Shown here piece by piece: positions 1 through 8,060 of a stretch of DNA of 64,000 bases. The stretch's first letter is position 1. Every line of letters begins with the position of its first letter. A program made the translations under genes and the position numbers. The DNA is from Arsenicibacter rosenii (GTDB taxonomy: Bacteria > Bacteroidota > Bacteroidia > Cytophagales > Spirosomataceae), in NCBI RefSeq assembly GCF_001870735.1, contig NZ_MORL01000001.1:620001-684000 (forward strand), given 5' to 3'. The notes under the pieces are model-generated. The model did no database searches, was not told where the DNA came from, and worked only from the letters and a program-made list of their open reading frames with translations.

Positions 1-1
1 G

Positions 2-493
2 TTTGATCAGGCCCGGCAGACCGTAGAGGCCGACCCAACGTATCAAACCTATTCGGTACGCGAAAAGTTACTGGCTTTCTTTTATACCTGGATCGAAGTG
101 CTGAAATCGCAGCGCAGTTTTGTGGTGTATAGTGTTGCCCGGATCCGGTCAGCGCAGCCGGCCATGGCAGGTGCCGGCCGGCTGCACTCGCTCCGCTCCA
201 TGACCCTGCAGCCGTTTCGGGAAGCCTTTGACGATTATGCCCGCGATCTGATGGCCGAAGGCCGCGAAAGCCGCGAAGTAGAACCGCGACCGTTCCTGAC
301 CGACCGGTACCCGAAAGCCCTGTGGGCCGAAACGCTCCTGATTCTGGATTTCTGGGTGCGCGACGTCAGCAAAAATTTTGAAAAAACCGATACCGTCATC
401 GAAAAAGCGGTCAATACCACCTTCGACCTGATTGGCCGTTCGCCGCTGGACTCGCTTTTCGATCTGGCTAAGTTTATGTACCAAAACCGATGA
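2..493 (+). CDS. TetR-family regulator, C-terminal part (5' end outside window)
   Basis: The open frame enters from the left edge and runs to a stop overlapping the next start by 4 bases (ATGA). About 163 residues are visible, all alpha-helical in character, with no DNA-binding HTH because that part lies upstream. I read it as the ligand-binding C-terminal half of a TetR/AcrR-type regulator. The translational overlap with the UbiB-type kinase suggests one operon; TetR-AarF pairs occur in Bacteroidota by my recollection. The family call rests on composition and context, not on a diagnostic motif. Confidence 0.6.
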   Translation, partial: FDQARQTVEADPTYQTYSVREKLLAFFYTWIEVLKSQRSFVVYSVARIRSAQPAMAGAGRLHSLRSMTLQPFREAFDDYARDLMAEGRESREVEPRPFLTDRYPKALWAETLLILDFWVRDVSKNFEKTDTVIEKAVNTTFDLIGRSPLDSLFDLAKFMYQNR

Positions 494-1806
494 AAACACA
501 AACCTCCATCCCCACCTCGAAAGTCGCCCGTGCCGGCCAGTTCGTCAAAGCCGGTGTGAAGGTCGGTGGAAATTACCTGAAACATTACAGCAAAAAACTG
601 GTCAATCCGGAGCTTTCGAAGGAAGACCTGCATAAAGACAACGCCGCTGATATTTACGATGCGCTGAGCGAACTCAAAGGGTCGGCGTTGAAAATGGCCC
701 AGATGCTGAGTATGGACCGCGGGCTTCTGCCAACGGCCTATTCTCAGAAATTTGCCATGTCGCAGTATTCGGCGCCGCCGCTTTCGGGCCCGCTCGTGGT
801 TAAAACCTTCCGGACCTATTTCGGCAAATCGCCGGGTGAGCTCTTTGACCGCTTTGACATCAAAGCCAGCAATGCGGCCAGTATCGGGCAGGTGCATGAA
901 GCCTGGAAAGACGGCAAACGCCTGGCAGTAAAAGTCCAGTACCCCGGCGTGGCCGATTCGGTTAGTTCAGACCTCCGGATTGCCAAGCCGCTTGCCGTGC
1001 GTCTGCTCAACCTGAACGAAAAGGATATTGACCGGTATATGGGCGAGGTGGAGTCAAAACTCCTGGAAGAGACCGACTATTCCCTGGAACTGAAACGGTC
1101 GATGGAAATTTCGGCCGCCTGTGCACACATTCCGGATCTGGTCTTTGCCGGTTACTATCCCGAACTGTCTGCCAAACGGATCCTGACGATGGATTGGGTG
1201 GAAGGACTTCACCTCAAGGATTTCTTACTGACGAATCCGTCACAGGACGTGCGGGACCGGATCGGGCAGGCACTCTGGGACTTTTACGATTTCCAGATCC
1301 ATACGCTGCGGCAGGTTCACGCCGACCCGCATCCGGGCAATTTCCTGATGCGGCAGGATGGCACCATGGGGATTATTGATTTTGGGTGTGTCAAGGTTAT
1401 TCCGGAATCCTATTATGACAACTATTTCCGGTTGATTAATCCGGACACCCTGAAGAATAACGCGCTGACCGAACAGATTTTTGACAAACTGGAATACCTG
1501 CTCCCATCGGATACCCCGAAAGAACGGGCCTTTTTCTCGGACGTATTCCGGCAGATGATTGTTATGCTGGGTGAGCCGTTTGCGGTCGACGTATTCGATT
1601 TCGGCAACGACGCTTATTTTGAGAAGGTATACGCCTTTGCGGACAATCTCTCCAAAATGGACGAATTACGCAGCGCTAACGGGGCGCGGGGCTCTCAGGA
1701 CGGCCTGTATATCAACCGGACCTATTATGGCCTCTACGCCATTTTAAATGAGCTTAAAGCAAACGTCCGCACCACCCGTCCCGACTGGCTGCGGCCGGAA
1801 GCCTGA
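490..1806 (+). CDS. ABC1/UbiB (AarF) atypical kinase family protein
   Basis: 438 residues, full length for the ABC1/AarF/UbiB family of kinase-like ATPases linked to lipid and isoprenoid quinone metabolism. Visible motifs: the KxGQ-type helix (residues 68-71, here K-M-A-Q, Gly replaced by Ala), the Ala-rich loop region NAASIGQVHEA (128-138), the ATP-contacting Lys in AVKVQYPG (K148), the catalytic-loop equivalent HADPHPGN (277-284) and DFG (D297). The start overlaps the preceding regulator stop by 4 bases, so translation is probably coupled. A strong hairpin terminator follows 16 bases after the stop. The substrate is unknown; a role in menaquinone or membrane-lipid biology is inferred from the family only. 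Confidence 0.88.
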   Translation: MKTQTSIPTSKVARAGQFVKAGVKVGGNYLKHYSKKLVNPELSKEDLHKDNAADIYDALSELKGSALKMAQMLSMDRGLLPTAYSQKFAMSQYSAPPLSGPLVVKTFRTYFGKSPGELFDRFDIKASNAASIGQVHEAWKDGKRLAVKVQYPGVADSVSSDLRIAKPLAVRLLNLNEKDIDRYMGEVESKLLEETDYSLELKRSMEISAACAHIPDLVFAGYYPELSAKRILTMDWVEGLHLKDFLLTNPSQDVRDRIGQALWDFYDFQIHTLRQVHADPHPGNFLMRQDGTMGIIDFGCVKVIPESYYDNYFRLINPDTLKNNALTEQIFDKLEYLLPSDTPKERAFFSDVFRQMIVMLGEPFAVDVFDFGNDAYFEKVYAFADNLSKMDELRSANGARGSQDGLYINRTYYGLYAILNELKANVRTTRPDWLRPEA

Positions 1807-1821
1807 TCTTCCCCCACCGAC

Positions 1822-1856
1822 AAAAGCCATCCCCTCAGCAGAAGGGATGGCTTTTG
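1822..1856. terminator. Bidirectional hairpin terminator
   Basis: Perfect 12-bp stem (1822-1833 with 1844-1855) with AAAA at one end and TTTT at the other, lying between the convergent UbiB gene and the DUF4126-like gene. It can serve both strands. Confidence 0.85.
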
Positions 1857-1878
1857 TTAGTATAGCTATTATCGCTCC

Positions 1879-2361
1879 CTAAACAACCCTGGTTGACTGA
1901 ACGGCCTGCCACCCAAGACCCAGGGCGAGACCATCTTCGACCAAAGCAACCACTGTATCCGGCATTCCTTTTTCTTCCGTCAGCCACCGGCGCAGATGAA
2001 AAAAGGCGAACGAACCCACCAGAGCACCAAGCCCGCCGGCAATCGCTCCGGCCGCAACCGGCTCCCCTGAGCTGGCATTCAGCGCCGCGCCGCTCGTTGC
2101 ACCGGCGGCCAGACGGGCAAACAGCTGCGGGGTGACGATGCGGTCTGGTGCCGACGGTGCTTTATCTCCGATCAGTTCCCCGCCGGCCAATACCTTCAGG
2201 ATATTGGCCGCAACCGGCGAGGTCAGAAAGTGGAGCTTCGACCCGGGCATCGGGTTCAATAAAGTATGCGACAATTTATGGCTGACCAACGCCGGTGCCG
2301 ACATGGCCCGCATACCGGCCACCAGGCCTATCTGAAACGCATTTACATTCGATCTGAACAT
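1879..2361 (-). CDS. DUF4126-like small membrane protein
   Basis: 160 residues, rich in Gly and Ala, with hydrophobic stretches at about residues 8-28, 82-105 and 106-125. The N-terminus (FQIGLVAGMRAMSAPALVSH) resembles the start of DUF4126 proteins, small integral membrane proteins of unknown function that often open with a G-x-R-S/A-M-x-A motif. It stands alone, convergent with the UbiB gene and separated from it by a shared terminator. No function can be assigned. Confidence 0.65.
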   Translation of the reverse strand: MFRSNVNAFQIGLVAGMRAMSAPALVSHKLSHTLLNPMPGSKLHFLTSPVAANILKVLAGGELIGDKAPSAPDRIVTPQLFARLAAGATSGAALNASSGEPVAAGAIAGGLGALVGSFAFFHLRRWLTEEKGMPDTVVALVEDGLALGLGWQAVQSTRVV

Positions 2362-2540
2362 CGTTTTCTCTTGTTTACCGTGGACACGTTATCTACATTG
2401 TTTATACCAGCGTGCACCCGCTTTGTTTTCAATTCGTTATCCACTGAACCGGTTCCGGCCCGTAACGGATGACCGCAACCCGCGAAAACAAAAGCCATTT
2501 TCTACGGTTATAGTAGAGTAGTCAATTTCTCAACGTAAGT

Positions 2541-3125
2541 ATGGAAAATCAACAAAATCTGAACAACAACCGGCTTGACGGCAAAAAAGTAGCCATCCTG
2601 TTAACAGACGGCTTTGAGCAAATCGAAATGACAGAACCACGCGATGCCCTCAAACAGGCAGGTGCTACAACACACCTGATTGCCCCCAAAGGCGGAGAAG
2701 TAAAGGGATGGGACATGACGGACTGGGGAGACTCCTTTTCCGTTGATCTGCCTCTTGATGGCGCCGATCCGGCACAATACGATGCCCTGCTGTTACCCGG
2801 CGGCGTGATGAATCCGGATAAACTGCGCGTCGATCCAAAGGCGGTCCGGTTTGTGAGGCATTTTTTCGAGGCTAAAAAACCGGTAGCGGCTATTTGTCAT
2901 GCTCCCGCCATGCTGATTGAAGCGGGTGTCGTAAACGGCAGAAAGGTAACCTCATGGCCCTCCCTGCAGACTGACCTCAAAAATGCCGGTGCCAACTGGG
3001 TCGACGAAGAGGTCGTTACTGATCAAGGCCTGGTCACCAGCCGGAAACCGGATGATATACCGGCATTCAACCGGAAAATGATTAAAGAAATCCGGGAAGG
3101 CAAGCACGAGCGCCAACACGCGTAA
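2541..3125 (+). CDS. DJ-1/PfpI family type 1 glutamine amidotransferase-like protein
   Basis: 194 residues with a clear DJ-1/PfpI fold. The nucleophile elbow is AAICHAPAM with Cys119 and adjacent His120; the acidic partner is in the early GFEQIEM segment; LLLPGG at 84-88 is the usual turn before the elbow. Length and motifs fit the YhbO/PfpI group, whose members have been described as general stress proteins, intracellular peptidases or deglycases; these activities are debated and I do not choose. It is monocistronic and ends just before a strong terminator. Confidence 0.88.
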   Translation: MENQQNLNNNRLDGKKVAILLTDGFEQIEMTEPRDALKQAGATTHLIAPKGGEVKGWDMTDWGDSFSVDLPLDGADPAQYDALLLPGGVMNPDKLRVDPKAVRFVRHFFEAKKPVAAICHAPAMLIEAGVVNGRKVTSWPSLQTDLKNAGANWVDEEVVTDQGLVTSRKPDDIPAFNRKMIKEIREGKHERQHA

Positions 3126-3144
3126 CCCCTTGTTCCCGTTACGG

Positions 3145-3174
3145 AAGGCCGGTTCACGACGAACCGGCCTTTTT
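3145..3174 (+). terminator. Rho-independent terminator after the PfpI gene
   Basis: Perfect 11-bp stem AAGGCCGGTTC / GAACCGGCCTT with a 5-nt loop (ACGAC), followed by a T-run. Confidence 0.9.
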
Positions 3175-3224
3175 GTTTTATACCTTTTCGTGCTCCCGGA
3201 CCGGCATTTTTCAGGGTAAGGGGT

Positions 3225-3232
3225 TATCTTTG
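3225..3232 (+). promoter_or_regulatory. Bacteroidota -7 promoter element (TATCTTTG), close to the start codon
   Basis: TATCTTTG matches the Bacteroidota sigma-A -7 consensus TAnnTTTG exactly. It ends only 4 bases before the first in-frame ATG at 3237, so the predicted transcript would be leaderless or nearly so. A clear -33 TTG was not found. Confidence 0.55.
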
Positions 3233-3236
3233 CCGC

Positions 3237-3815
3237 ATGATGGATTCCAATTTCCCGGTAACACCGCATTCGGCGGTCTCATCACTTACCACTGATCACA
3301 ACACCCGCCCGCGTTTCGACGACATTTTTATGGAGCTGGCGGTTAATCTTGCCAAGCGATCGCACTGCATCAAAGCCCGGGTGGGTGCTGTTTTGACCAA
3401 AGACACACGGATCATTTCCATTGGCTACAACGGACCGCCCGCCGGCACCCATAACTGTGATGTCGAGTTTCCCGGTACGGGCTGCCCGCGCGACTCCAAA
3501 GGGAGTTGTTCACTGGCTTTACACGCGGAAGAAAATGCCATTCTGTATGCCGCCAAGAACGGTTCAGACATTGCCGGGTCAACACTCTACGTGACGTTGT
3601 CTCCCTGTATTGCCTGCGCCCGGACGATCTACAGCATGAAGATTGCCAAGGTTATTTTCCTCCATTCGTATGCCGCCTACAAGGGAATCGGAACCGACGA
3701 AGGGGTTGATTTTCTCCGGCGTTTCGGCGTAACCGTCGAGGCGTATGTACCCGGAGACGGCGTCGTACTGGTCGCTGAACCGCCCCTCAGCAAAGGAAAT
3801 AAAGACCACAAATAA
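3237..3815 (+). CDS. dCMP/cytidine deaminase family zinc enzyme
   Basis: 192 residues. The zinc site is complete: HAEEN (His96, catalytic Glu98) and SPCIACA (Cys124, Cys127). GYNGPPAG and the zinc motifs with intervening GCPR segment are typical of ComEB/dCMP deaminases, which convert dCMP to dUMP for thymidylate synthesis. The start is ATGATG; either codon could initiate and the promoter element sits immediately upstream, so a leaderless message is possible. It is followed within 70 bases by acpH in the same direction. Confidence 0.9.
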   Translation: MMDSNFPVTPHSAVSSLTTDHNTRPRFDDIFMELAVNLAKRSHCIKARVGAVLTKDTRIISIGYNGPPAGTHNCDVEFPGTGCPRDSKGSCSLALHAEENAILYAAKNGSDIAGSTLYVTLSPCIACARTIYSMKIAKVIFLHSYAAYKGIGTDEGVDFLRRFGVTVEAYVPGDGVVLVAEPPLSKGNKDHK

Positions 3816-3881
3816 CAGTAAAAAATCTATTTAACACGGTTAGATTTTCAATTTACCAGTATTTTTTCCTGTAGCTTCGTT

Positions 3882-4478
3882 ATGAACATTCTGGCACACG
3901 CCTATCTGTCAAACCGGGAAGAAGGGCTTCTGATCGGCAATTTTATTGCTGATTTTATCAAGGGAGACCCGGCAAATCCACGGCACGGGCTATCTGCCGG
4001 GGTGGTTCATGGCATCCGGCTACACCGGTCAATCGATGCCTTTACCGATACCCACCCCGCCGTTGAACGGGTGCGCCGGTTATTACGGCCACGCTGCCAT
4101 AAGTATGCCGGTGTGGCCGTAGATGTTTTCTTTGATCATTTTCTGGCGAAGCATTTTGAGGCCCTTACCGGTGAATCGCTCACGGCCTATGTCGCGTGGT
4201 TTTATCAGACCTTATTACGGGTTGACGACCGTTTACCGGCGGGTGCCAGCCGGATGGCTACCTACATGATCCGGCAGAACTGGCTGTCGAATTACCAGCA
4301 CCTGAGTGGCATAGAACGGTCGCTGAAAGGCCTTGCCGGCCGGACCACATTCGCCTCCGGACTCGATACCGCCGTGGAGGATCTGGTCCGGTTTTATGAG
4401 CCGATCTCCGCGGAATTCCACCTTTTCTGGCCCGATCTCACGGGTCATGTTCAACGGTCAGCGGCCTTTTCCGGGTGA
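3882..4478 (+). CDS. acpH: Acyl carrier protein phosphodiesterase (ACP hydrolase)
   Basis: 198 residues matching the AcpH/DUF479 family in length and motifs: MNILAHAYLS at the N-terminus, the acidic GNFIADFIKG, and HRSIDAFTDTHP, the last resembling the HD-type metal site of this family. The enzyme removes the 4'-phosphopantetheine group from holo-ACP. Its 3' end overlaps the convergent permease gene by 28 bp, so no terminator separates the two. Confidence 0.85.
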   Translation: MNILAHAYLSNREEGLLIGNFIADFIKGDPANPRHGLSAGVVHGIRLHRSIDAFTDTHPAVERVRRLLRPRCHKYAGVAVDVFFDHFLAKHFEALTGESLTAYVAWFYQTLLRVDDRLPAGASRMATYMIRQNWLSNYQHLSGIERSLKGLAGRTTFASGLDTAVEDLVRFYEPISAEFHLFWPDLTGHVQRSAAFSG

Positions 4479-5815
4479 GTCTGCCGGCCGAAATACAGGT
4501 AAAAAGGGATTCCGGTAGCCAGTAATCCGGCTCCGGTCAGGGCATCTGCCGGCTGACTCAGCACGGTCATCCCGACCAGAACTGCACAGAAAAAGGTAAA
4601 AAAAGCGGGTATTACCGGGTAGCCCGGGACACGGTATGGCCGGTAGAGAGCCGGTTGTTTATACCGGAGAATGATCACCCCAAGGGATGTAGCCCCGTAA
4701 AAAAGAAAGGAAACAAAAATGAGCAAATCCGTCAGCTGATCGAAACTTCCTGACCAGACCAATAGTATAGACCACCCGCCCTGCAGCAGTAACGCCATGG
4801 ACGGGGTCCGGTATACCGGATGAATATGCGCGGCATCCGGAAAGAATAGCCTGTCCCGGGCCATCGCAAAAAAAATCCGGGCAGACATCAGTATCGATGC
4901 ATTCGTCGCATTAAAGGTCGTCACCAGAATCAGACACGACACAAACAAAGCCCCGCCCCGGCCGGCCGCCTCTCTGATGACTTCAACCGCTGCAATTTTA
5001 TCCGGCCGGCTATTGAGCTGAATCAGCGCATCAACCGGTAAAACGTAGATATATACCGCGTTTAGCAGCGTGTAGAGCAGGATGACCAGCCCCGTACCAA
5101 CGCCAAGGGCAAGGGGTAATGTCCGTTGCGGATTCTTCACTTCCTCACCCAGATAGCCGATGTGATTCCAGCCCTCATACCCCCAGAATGCCCCGAGTGA
5201 TGCCGCGGTTAATGCACTGAGCAGCCCGAATCCATGCAGGGTATCTGCCTTTCCGGAAGAACTTACCTGCGTCATATGGGAAACAGACCCGGAGGCGGAC
5301 TGGAGTCCCAGGACGATGATTACCCCTACCGACAGAAACATCAGGTAAGTCAGTAACCGGCTAAGGCCTTCGGCAAAAGGGACGCCCCGATAATTCACCC
5401 ACGTCAGCAGCAAAATCAGGACCGTTGCCAGCACCTGCACCCCTATACCTGTTCCGACGCCCGGCAAGGAGACAACCGATTGGCCGAAGATATGGGCCAG
5501 CGCCGCAATGGCCGCCGTTTTCATAACCATAAAATTGCCCCAGCCATACATAAAGGCAAAAAAACGGCCGTAGATTTTCTGATAATAGATGTACTCTCCC
5601 CCCGAGTCCGAAAACACCCCCGCCATTTCGGAGTTACTCAATGCCCCTGCCAGACTTATCAGCCCGGCACCCGTCCAGCAGGCCAGAATCAGTAAGGGCG
5701 ACTGAAGTTCAGCGGCCATCGGCGCGACTTTCTTAAACACGCCCGATCCGACGATCACACTGACTACAAGAAGAATGGCCGGGCGCAGGCCGATTGAACG
5801 CTCAAGATTTGCCAT
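4451..5815 (-). CDS. APC-superfamily amino acid permease
   Basis: 454 residues with about twelve hydrophobic segments. The N-terminus (IVGSGVFKK, about residues 20-29) carries the glycine-rich substrate-binding loop of APC transporters, and the region around NSEMAGVFSDSGGEYIY fits the LAT/SteT-like amino acid exchanger subgroup. It is the last gene of a three-gene minus-strand unit, 12 bases after the epimerase stop. Context suggests uptake or exchange of D-glutamate, D-amino acids or small peptides; the substrate is inferred, not visible. Confidence 0.85.
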   Translation of the reverse strand: MANLERSIGLRPAILLVVSVIVGSGVFKKVAPMAAELQSPLLILACWTGAGLISLAGALSNSEMAGVFSDSGGEYIYYQKIYGRFFAFMYGWGNFMVMKTAAIAALAHIFGQSVVSLPGVGTGIGVQVLATVLILLLTWVNYRGVPFAEGLSRLLTYLMFLSVGVIIVLGLQSASGSVSHMTQVSSSGKADTLHGFGLLSALTAASLGAFWGYEGWNHIGYLGEEVKNPQRTLPLALGVGTGLVILLYTLLNAVYIYVLPVDALIQLNSRPDKIAAVEVIREAAGRGGALFVSCLILVTTFNATNASILMSARIFFAMARDRLFFPDAAHIHPVYRTPSMALLLQGGWSILLVWSGSFDQLTDLLIFVSFLFYGATSLGVIILRYKQPALYRPYRVPGYPVIPAFFTFFCAVLVGMTVLSQPADALTGAGLLATGIPFYLYFGRQTHPEKAADR

Positions 5816-5827
5816 AGACGATACGGA

Positions 5828-6901
5828 TCATTCATGAATCGGTTGCAAGCCCAGCCCCGGACGCATCACCGGATACATGAGCCCGTTCTCCATAACAAAC
5901 CCGCCCGTAACCAGATCTTCCGCGAGATCCAGGCTACCGTCCAGATCAAGGTACGTTGTGTTGGGGCAGGCAAAGGCCGCATGAAGCGCCGCCGTAATAC
6001 TCACCCGGCTTTCGTCATTACAGCCCCAGAAAAGCCGCAGCCCCGCATGCCTAGCCAGCTGTCCTAATGCTAGCCCGGCCCTGATTCCACCGCATTTCAT
6101 TAGTTTTATGTTGAATATACCAAATAAAGCGGGCTCCTGCGCCAGCCGGATAGCGGTCTTTCCGTCGGTGAGTGATTCATCGGCAGCGATCCGAAGGCGG
6201 ATATCCGGGTCAAAATTCAGCAGTTCATTTTCCTGGCCAACCGGAAATGGCTGTTCGATAAGCTCAATATCCACGTGCCGGGTAGTATGCAGGAACTGCC
6301 GCAACTGACGGGCATTGTACCCTTGATTGGCGTCTACCCGGATAGTAACGTTATGACCAACTGTTTCATGCAACCGGATAACCCGCTCACTGTCGAGGTC
6401 AACATCCCGTCCGGTTTTCACTTTCAGCACCCGGAAGCCCTGCTGCTGATACGCCCTGGCCTCTTCAAGGGTTGCCGCAACATCCATGATCCCGATCGTA
6501 ACGGAGGTTGGTAAGGCCTTGATATGCTGACCATAGAACCGGACAACCGGCATCTCCAGATACTGACAAAAGGCATCATGCAGGGCAATGTCAAGCGCGG
6601 CCAACGTGCCGGGACAATGGACAAACGTTTGTTCGATCCGGTTTAACAGGGTATTGAACATTCGGATATCAGCACCGGCAAACCCCTGTACCACCTCACC
6701 TGACAGGTTTTGTACGACATCCGCCAGCGTCTCGCTCACCACATCCGGATCAGGATTGGCAGCCCCCCGGCCGGTTATGCCGTTCTCCAGCTCCACCTCC
6801 ACGAAAACATTGTCAACCGTAGTGATGTGCTGATAGGCAATGGTGTAGGGCTTTGCCAGAGCAAGGTTGCGGGTATAGACACGGATATCACGGATGCGCA
6901 T
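5828..6901 (-). CDS. dgcA: Enolase-superfamily epimerase/racemase (L-Ala-D/L-Glu epimerase or N-acetyl-D-Glu racemase, DgcA-like)
   Basis: 357 residues of the muconate-lactonizing subgroup. The catalytic KxK appears in RVLKVKTGRD, the metal ligands in TIRVDANQGYN, ELIEQPF and RIAADESL, and the second catalytic Lys in FNIKLMKCGG. Such enzymes epimerise Ala-Glu dipeptides; a related enzyme, DgcA, racemises N-acetyl-D-glutamate after D-glutamate acetylation by a DUF1611 protein (DgcN). Here the DUF1611 gene lies immediately upstream and overlaps by 14 bp, which favours the DgcA reading, but dipeptide epimerase remains possible. Confidence 0.8.
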   Translation of the reverse strand: MRIRDIRVYTRNLALAKPYTIAYQHITTVDNVFVEVELENGITGRGAANPDPDVVSETLADVVQNLSGEVVQGFAGADIRMFNTLLNRIEQTFVHCPGTLAALDIALHDAFCQYLEMPVVRFYGQHIKALPTSVTIGIMDVAATLEEARAYQQQGFRVLKVKTGRDVDLDSERVIRLHETVGHNVTIRVDANQGYNARQLRQFLHTTRHVDIELIEQPFPVGQENELLNFDPDIRLRIAADESLTDGKTAIRLAQEPALFGIFNIKLMKCGGIRAGLALGQLARHAGLRLFWGCNDESRVSITAALHAAFACPNTTYLDLDGSLDLAEDLVTGGFVMENGLMYPVMRPGLGLQPIHE

Positions 6902-7964
6902 GTCGCTGTTTTTTTTGGTCCACGAACGCTTTCAGTACCGGTATTAAATCAGCCACTCCCTGTTCAAGCGGTAGCAGTACCGGCAACTGCAACGTTTTCC
7001 GGTATTGATCCTGAAAAGTCAGGGCCTCATCCAGCGTACATGCCTCTGTATTCAGTGCCAGGGCAATCACCTCCGCGCCATAGGCCCGGATGAGGGCAAT
7101 TTCGGATTCAACGGACGGGATTTCGCCCCACGCCGGCACATGATCGTAATACGTCCGTTTGGGGGCATGTACCAGAACAACCGCTCTGGCATTTCCTGAA
7201 ACCAGAAACTCGGCGCCGCACGGACCGCCAGGGTTCCGTAACGACGCCTGCCCTTCGACAAACAGCAGATCGGCACCCGTTTCGTTCCAGCAGCTTACGA
7301 TAGCATGCTCCAGCTCGCCCGACACAAAATCATTAACGGTCGTATCGAAAATAAAGCCATACCGCCCACCCTGCAACCAGCCTGTTTGCCCGGTATAAAT
7401 CATTTCGGCCGACATGCCGGCGTCTTGGCATGCCTGCGTTAACAGCCGCGCCGTTGTCCGTTTACCTAATGCACAGTCAGTTCCCATGACGGCAACAACC
7501 GGTGCCTGAACCGTATAAATTGCACCGGTCCAGAAATGCAGTTCGTTACGGGGCTTTGGCTTCCGTATATCAATCAGCTCTCCGCCATGGGCCTCAGCCA
7601 GCCGTACCAATTCCGGTTTATCACTCAGAAATTCATGTAGCCCGTTTACCACCGAAAGGCCACGACTCAGGCATGTACGGATGCTGGCCATCATATGGGC
7701 GGGCAGCACACCCCCTGATGTCGCCACCGCAATGATGGCATGGGTAACTTCGGGCACGTTCGTCAACGCCTCTTCGACCGTAGCCCAAACGGGCATGTCC
7801 CGGTTTGTACCATCCAGTACCTCGCCGGCATCCTGCCCCGCTGTTGGCGGATCAATCACACCCCGCACCCGATACCGTTCTGTTCCCCGAATCAGGCCAT
7901 GGGCTGTTTTGGCATCACTGGTTGTTAATAAACCATCCGTTAATAATAGGGCTTGAGGTTGCAT
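6888..7964 (-). CDS. dgcN: DUF1611 family P-loop protein (DgcN-like D-glutamate N-acetyltransferase)
   Basis: 358 residues. The N-terminal half is Rossmann-like; the C-terminal half has a P-loop GTDCALGKRTTA (about residues 160-171) and the conserved FVEGQASL segment of DUF1611. DUF1611 proteins have been reported as D-glutamate N-acetyltransferases (DgcN) working with the racemase DgcA. The gene overlaps the epimerase gene, supporting a shared pathway. Its start faces the divergent D-aminoacylase fusion gene 97 bp away. Assignment rests on family and pairing. Confidence 0.75.
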   Translation of the reverse strand: MQPQALLLTDGLLTTSDAKTAHGLIRGTERYRVRGVIDPPTAGQDAGEVLDGTNRDMPVWATVEEALTNVPEVTHAIIAVATSGGVLPAHMMASIRTCLSRGLSVVNGLHEFLSDKPELVRLAEAHGGELIDIRKPKPRNELHFWTGAIYTVQAPVVAVMGTDCALGKRTTARLLTQACQDAGMSAEMIYTGQTGWLQGGRYGFIFDTTVNDFVSGELEHAIVSCWNETGADLLFVEGQASLRNPGGPCGAEFLVSGNARAVVLVHAPKRTYYDHVPAWGEIPSVESEIALIRAYGAEVIALALNTEACTLDEALTFQDQYRKTLQLPVLLPLEQGVADLIPVLKAFVDQKKQRHAHP

Positions 7965-8060
7965 CTACAGGGTAATTCGTTGCAAGAAAAACAAAAAACC
8001 GACATCATCTTTACAATGGCAAGCAAGCGTTTTATCTTCAATTTTCCATTCTTCCTGCCG

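Noticed and set aside
7953-8060. TTG start giving 36 extra residues on the D-aminoacylase fusion
   Set aside because: It overlaps the divergent DUF1611 gene start and would bury the signal peptide.
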